Shown: piece after piece, positions 5,478 through 8,455 of the stretch
How the letters are laid out: the number at the start of each line of letters is the position of its first letter
How positions within the stretch are numbered: the first letter of the stretch is position 1
Origin: Klebsiella pneumoniae
Lineage (GTDB): Bacteria > Pseudomonadota > Gammaproteobacteria > Ga0077536
Reading direction: 5' to 3'
Assembly: GCA_945873015.1 (NCBI GenBank)
Contig: CAMCBY010000157.1
Coordinates: forward strand, 1-8,455
DNA: 8,455 nucleotides
Notes under the pieces: generated by a model
Seen by the model: only the letters and a program-made list of their open reading frames with translations
Databases searched by the model: none
What the model was told of the DNA's origin: nothing
Translations under genes and position numbers: made by a program

Positions 5478-6932
5478 ATGAACTCAGCACAACGATACGC
5501 AATCCTGTTGGCAGCGGGTGCGTTCCTGAGCTCCGCTCAGGCCGCCGACACCACGGTCCGCTTCGCGACGTTCAACGCCTCCTTGAACCGCAATACGTTA
5601 GGTGACCTGCTATTCGATCTCAGCGCCACGCAGGCCGCGGACGTCGATATCACCCGGCCTTATGCGTCGAATGCCGACACCGTCGGCCTCACAACTCAGA
5701 AACGTGAGGTCCTGCAGGCCCACAACGTGGCCGAGATCGTGCAACGCATCAACGCCGACGTGCTGCTCGTCAACGAGTTCGACTTCGACAACGCTGGCAC
5801 GCCCGGATCGACCAGCGTTGCAAGGGCACACACTTACTCCAGCCAGGCCGCGCAGCTGTTCCAGGACAACTATCTGTCCGTCGCCCACGGTGGTGGTACC
5901 ACCGGCCGCCAGATCAGCAACTCGGTGATCTACAACTATCGCCATACACCAGCCACCAATACCGGCATCGCAAGCGGCTTTGACCTCAACAACAATGGCG
6001 TGGTCAGCGGCGGCGACGATGCCTTCGGCTTCGGCAGTTTTGCCGGCCAGTTTGGTTTTACTGTCTATTCGAAATACGAAATCAAGAGCGTGCGCTCTTT
6101 TCAGAATTTCCTGTGGAAAGACATGCCGGGCAATCGCTTGACCAGCGATCCGACGGTCGGAGCAAATAACCTCACCAACTTCTACTCCGCAGCCGAGATT
6201 GACGTGCTGCGCCTGTCGTCGAAGAATCATGTCGATGTGGTGCTCGACGTGAACGGCACCGAGGTGCACTTCCTGACGGCCCATCCGACCCCGCCGGTAT
6301 TTGACGGTGCCGAAGATCGCAACGGCAAACGCAACGCCGACGAAATCCGCTTCTGGTCTGACTACATCGGCGGTGCCGGCTACGTCTACGACGATCAAGG
6401 TGGCACCGGTGGCCTCGCCTCTGGATCGATTTTCGTCATTGCCGGCGATTACAACGCCGACCCCAATGACGGTGATGCATTTCAGGATCCGATCGAAGCG
6501 CTGCTGCAGAACCCGCTGGTCAATGTCGGCAGCACACCACAAAGCCAGGGCGGCGTGCTCGCCGCCGTTGATGTGAATAACAACGGCAATGCCAATGCCA
6601 GCCACGTGACCGACCCGCGGTTCGACACTGCCGACTTCAGCGACTCCGCGCCAGGTAATCTGCGCGTCGACTATGTGCTGCCCTCAAGCAATGTGAGCAT
6701 TGTCAGCTCGGGCATTTTCTGGCCAGTAGAAGGCACGGCCGATCGTCCGCTGGTCGGCGAATTCAACACACCGGGCCTGTTTGCCGGGCTGCCGAGCTCA
6801 GATCACAAGGCAGTGTTTGTCGATGTCGCAATTCCCCAGCCCGTGCCGGTGCCGCCCGCACTGCCATTGCTGGGAAGCGCCTTGCTCGGCCTGGTGATGT
6901 TGCGTCGAAAAGCCTTCGGCACGGGAGCATAA
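5478..6932 (+). CDS. Secreted EEP-family nuclease/phosphatase with exosortase sorting tail
   Basis: The 484-residue protein has a signal peptide (1-22, ending SSAQA) and a full endonuclease/exonuclease/phosphatase domain. Metal and phosphate-binding landmarks are present: N33 in RFATFNAS, E100 in LLVNEFD, H264 and H269 in EVHFLTAHPTPP, D324 and N326 in AGDYNADP, D398 in RVDYVLPS, and D442/H443 in SSDHKAVFVDV. EDRNGKRNADEIRFW is typical of the large secreted members. An insertion at 169-180, DLNNNGVVSGGD, fits an EF-hand calcium loop. The tail is VPVPP (456-460), a hydrophobic stretch and RRK (476-478). All catalytic motifs are intact, so it should be an active Mg- or Ca-dependent phosphodiesterase or monoesterase outside the cytoplasm; extracellular DNA or a phosphate ester is the likely substrate. 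GGAAGG at 5465-5470 supports the start. It lies three bases before the next gene. Confidence 0.92.
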   Translation: MNSAQRYAILLAAGAFLSSAQAADTTVRFATFNASLNRNTLGDLLFDLSATQAADVDITRPYASNADTVGLTTQKREVLQAHNVAEIVQRINADVLLVNEFDFDNAGTPGSTSVARAHTYSSQAAQLFQDNYLSVAHGGGTTGRQISNSVIYNYRHTPATNTGIASGFDLNNNGVVSGGDDAFGFGSFAGQFGFTVYSKYEIKSVRSFQNFLWKDMPGNRLTSDPTVGANNLTNFYSAAEIDVLRLSSKNHVDVVLDVNGTEVHFLTAHPTPPVFDGAEDRNGKRNADEIRFWSDYIGGAGYVYDDQGGTGGLASGSIFVIAGDYNADPNDGDAFQDPIEALLQNPLVNVGSTPQSQGGVLAAVDVNNNGNANASHVTDPRFDTADFSDSAPGNLRVDYVLPSSNVSIVSSGIFWPVEGTADRPLVGEFNTPGLFAGLPSSDHKAVFVDVAIPQPVPVPPALPLLGSALLGLVMLRRKAFGTGA

Positions 6933-6935
6933 GTC

Positions 6936-7667
6936 ATGCAGATAGGAATCGCGCTGAGTGCACTATTGGCCGCCGGTCTGGCGCTGGACGGTCATGCTGC
7001 GACGCTCACTGTCGAAGCATTCGACAATGCCACGGTGCAGCCAGGCGGACCACGCAGTGGTTCCAGCGGCAAGGCATTCTTCAACGTCGAAGGATCAGGC
7101 TTGGGTAATTTCGCTTCTTATGGTGTCGCGCGATTCAACATCACGGCGCTGAAGCAGGCCTTCGACAACCAGTTCGGCAGTGGCGGCTGGCAACTTGATC
7201 AGGTGACCGTCTCTCTCACCCAATCGAATGCCGCGTTCTCTGCGACAGGTGGCGTCGGCATCCGCCATAGCGGAGACGATACGTCCAGCATCCAGGCGGG
7301 CGCTGGCACGCTCACCTACCCGGTGAATGGCGACTTCGCCGACCTCGGCAATCTGATTGACTACACCTTCACCCCGATCGCCACCGGCACAGTGGAGCAA
7401 TACACGCTGTTCCAGGCCGCTGGCAGTAATGGCAGCGGTGCCTCACAACTGCGTGCCGACCTCCTGGTTGACAGCATCGTGACCCTCGTATTTGTCGACC
7501 TCACCACGACGGTCGCGGCGACCTATGCGGGCGCAACGAACTTCACCTTGTCGGGCCCGACCCTCGGCCTCAGTGTCAGCGCCGTGCCGGTGCCGGCGGC
7601 CCTGCCGCTGTTGCTGTCGTCGCTGGGTGTTTTGCTTGCGCGGCGGCGCCGCACCCCAGCGCTTTAA
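6936..7667 (+). CDS. Secreted beta-rich hypothetical protein with exosortase sorting tail, coupled to the EEP gene
   Basis: The 243-residue product has a signal peptide (1-21, ending GHA) and a mature part rich in beta-prone stretches, Gly, Ser and Thr. ASYGVARFNITALKQAFDNQFGSGGWQLDQVTVSLTQ (split over about residues 50-90) has the look of a jelly-roll module of the DNRLRE sort, where a strand of the form ARF[ND]I is followed by a strand of alternating hydrophobics; this resemblance is tentative. No catalytic motif or cysteine pair is visible. The tail is VPVPA (217-221), a hydrophobic segment and RRRR (236-239). The start is three bases after the EEP stop, and GGGAG at 6923-6927 lies inside the end of the EEP gene, so the two are cotranscribed and probably translationally coupled. 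A binding or anchoring partner of the EEP enzyme is a reasonable guess. Confidence 0.85.
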   Translation: MQIGIALSALLAAGLALDGHAATLTVEAFDNATVQPGGPRSGSSGKAFFNVEGSGLGNFASYGVARFNITALKQAFDNQFGSGGWQLDQVTVSLTQSNAAFSATGGVGIRHSGDDTSSIQAGAGTLTYPVNGDFADLGNLIDYTFTPIATGTVEQYTLFQAAGSNGSGASQLRADLLVDSIVTLVFVDLTTTVAATYAGATNFTLSGPTLGLSVSAVPVPAALPLLLSSLGVLLARRRRTPAL

Positions 7668-7669
7668 AC

Positions 7670-7694
7670 GTCGCGTTGCAGGGGCCTGCGCGAC
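7670..7694 (+). terminator. Hairpin after the EEP gene pair, possible weak terminator
   Basis: GTCGCG (7670-7675) pairs with CGCGAC (7689-7694), starting two bases after the TAA stop. No T-run follows, so termination by this hairpin alone is doubtful. No other terminator was seen before 7814. Confidence 0.25.
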
Positions 7695-7821
7695 AGCGTG
7701 CGGGCCACCATCGACCACCGCCATGGCACGATAGGCTTCCTGCCGGCGGATGCTGGTGAGACAAAAACAAGCTGCCCCGCCAGCGGTCATGGCCACTGTG
7801 AGGAGTAAACCGCTCAACGAA

Positions 7822-7859
7822 GCGAGGCGAAGCTCGCCATGGAAGCGGAGCCTCCATGG
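7822..7859. repeat. Two adjacent short inverted repeats
   Basis: GCGAG (7822-7826) pairs with CTCGC (7833-7837), and immediately after it CCATGGA (7837-7843) pairs perfectly with TCCATGG (7853-7859) around a 9-base loop. They sit at the 3' end of the broken minus-strand frame. The pair could be a transcript-end structure or a short intergenic repeat unit; only one copy is in the window. Confidence 0.35.
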
Positions 7860-8383
7860 GGGTCGGGCGGCATCATCGCCGGTCTTGGTTCAATCTTTGC
7901 GCGTAACGGCGAAGTGTCTCTGGCTGTTGTCACGGACGGCGTCGCGCTGTCGACATCCAGCGTATCGAACATGCGCTGCTGGCCCTGCAGCTTAAGGCGA
8001 ATCGATGTGCCATACGCCTTCTTGTGGATGCGTATGGTTTGCCGTGATACCTCGAAAAAATGGTTTATCGGTGACGCTTGGTAGCGTCGATATTGATCTT
8101 CCGGCACACCGCCATTGAAGTGATAAGGCAGCGGCTTCTCGCCCGCATGTTGCGCGCTGTAGCCGCGTAACCAATCCGCATGGGCATGCATCGCGGCCTG
8201 GATTTTCTGCCCGAATTCGTCATACGCCGGGTCCGACGCGACAACGACGTATTCTGCCTTGAAGGAATCGACCTGCGGCAGATAGGGCTAGAAGTTTTTT
8301 CGGCGACGGCGCGGGTGGGCATCGTCGCCATCAACATCGGTCAGCGCAAACTCCAGCCAGCGCCGCGACTGGGTGATTTTCGA

Positions 8384-8412
8384 CTGCGCATAGGCAGCAT
8401 CAACGCGGTCTA
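8384..8412 (+). repeat. 29-bp dispersed direct repeat, copy 2
   Basis: It begins CTGCGCATAGGCAGCATCAA and matches 2747-2775 at 27 of 29 bases in the same orientation. On the minus strand it encodes DRVDAAYAQ within the broken gene. The pair brackets 5.6 kb containing the DUF4394, phytase-like, EEP and beta-rich genes. Confidence 0.7.
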
Positions 8413-8455
8413 AATAACTGATCGTAAATGCCGTCCAGTCATACAGCAGAGGCCA

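Larger units (their letters stand above)
7814..8455 (-). pseudogene. Broken minus-strand gene of unknown function (5' end outside window)
   Basis: Read from 8455 leftward, one frame gives 55 residues (WPLLYDWTAFTISYLDRVDA onward to RRRRKNF), a TAG at 8288-8290, and then, in the same frame, about 157 more residues to a TGA at 7814-7816. Sequence just after the TAG looks coding: PYLPQVDSFKAEYVVVASDP, then a helix-like AYDEFGQKIQAAMHAHADWL and YHFNGGVPEDQYRRYQASP. The first ATG after the stop (8191) has a poor binding site and would lose about 30 convincing residues, so a single gene broken by a point change (for example from TGG or CAG) is the better reading. The last 40 residues are Pro, Ser and Ala rich and may be degraded. 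I do not recognise the family. The alternative is two adjacent genes, or a sequencing error at 8288-8290. Confidence 0.5.

Noticed and set aside
5610..6605. Long open frame of 331 codons on the minus strand opposite the EEP gene
   Set aside because: It is the antisense shadow of a gene with clear catalytic motifs, as is common in GC-rich DNA; it has no recognisable domain or start signal.
7443..7817. Minus-strand frame beginning LSGLLLTVAMTAGGAACFCL, resembling a signal peptide
   Set aside because: No good start signal, and most of it is antisense to the beta-rich secreted protein gene.
2747..8412. Composite transposon or integrated phage between the 29-bp repeats
   Set aside because: No transposase, integrase, terminal inverted repeats or target-site duplication are visible; only the repeat pair itself is supported.

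Overview
The window is about 60% GC and its gene and codon style fit a gammaproteobacterium or a related proteobacterium that makes exosortase-sorted envelope proteins. No rRNA, tRNA, CRISPR array, transposase or integrase was seen. The main feature is a group of five secreted proteins. Each has an N-terminal signal peptide and ends in the same tripartite tail: VPVPA (or close), a short hydrophobic helix, then a basic cluster such as RRRR. This is the PEP-CTERM/VPLPA-CTERM type of sorting signal that exosortases recognise. The exosortase itself is not in the window.

Layout, left to right: the 3' end of an unidentified multi-pass membrane protein (+), ending in an intrinsic terminator; a GlpQ-like glycerophosphodiester phosphodiesterase (-); a divergent intergenic region with nested TGAC/GTCA dyads; an orphan ParA/MinD-type ATPase (+); a 355-base gap holding one copy of a 29-bp repeat; a DUF4394 protein (+) with a strong terminator hairpin; a phytase-like esterase (-); a second divergent region with dyads and a sigma-54-type promoter; an endonuclease/exonuclease/phosphatase (EEP) family protein (+) with a tightly coupled beta-rich hypothetical protein; and the 3' part of a minus-strand reading frame broken by an in-frame TAG. 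That broken frame holds the second copy of the 29-bp repeat.

Three of the five sorted proteins belong to phosphoester-hydrolase families (glycerophosphodiesters, a phytase-like fold, and nucleic acid or phosphate esters). The simplest inference is a cell-surface or matrix-associated set for using organic phosphate or extracellular DNA. The DUF4394 and beta-rich proteins would be structural or binding partners. The sigma-54-type promoter before the EEP gene fits what is known of PEP-CTERM genes controlled by RpoN with PrsK/PrsR in some proteobacteria, but here this is inference from one site.

Two near-identical direct repeats (27 of 29 bases) flank the part that holds four of the five sorted-protein genes. 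This may mark an acquired or rearranged segment, though no recombinase is visible and both copies could instead be remnants of related coding sequence.
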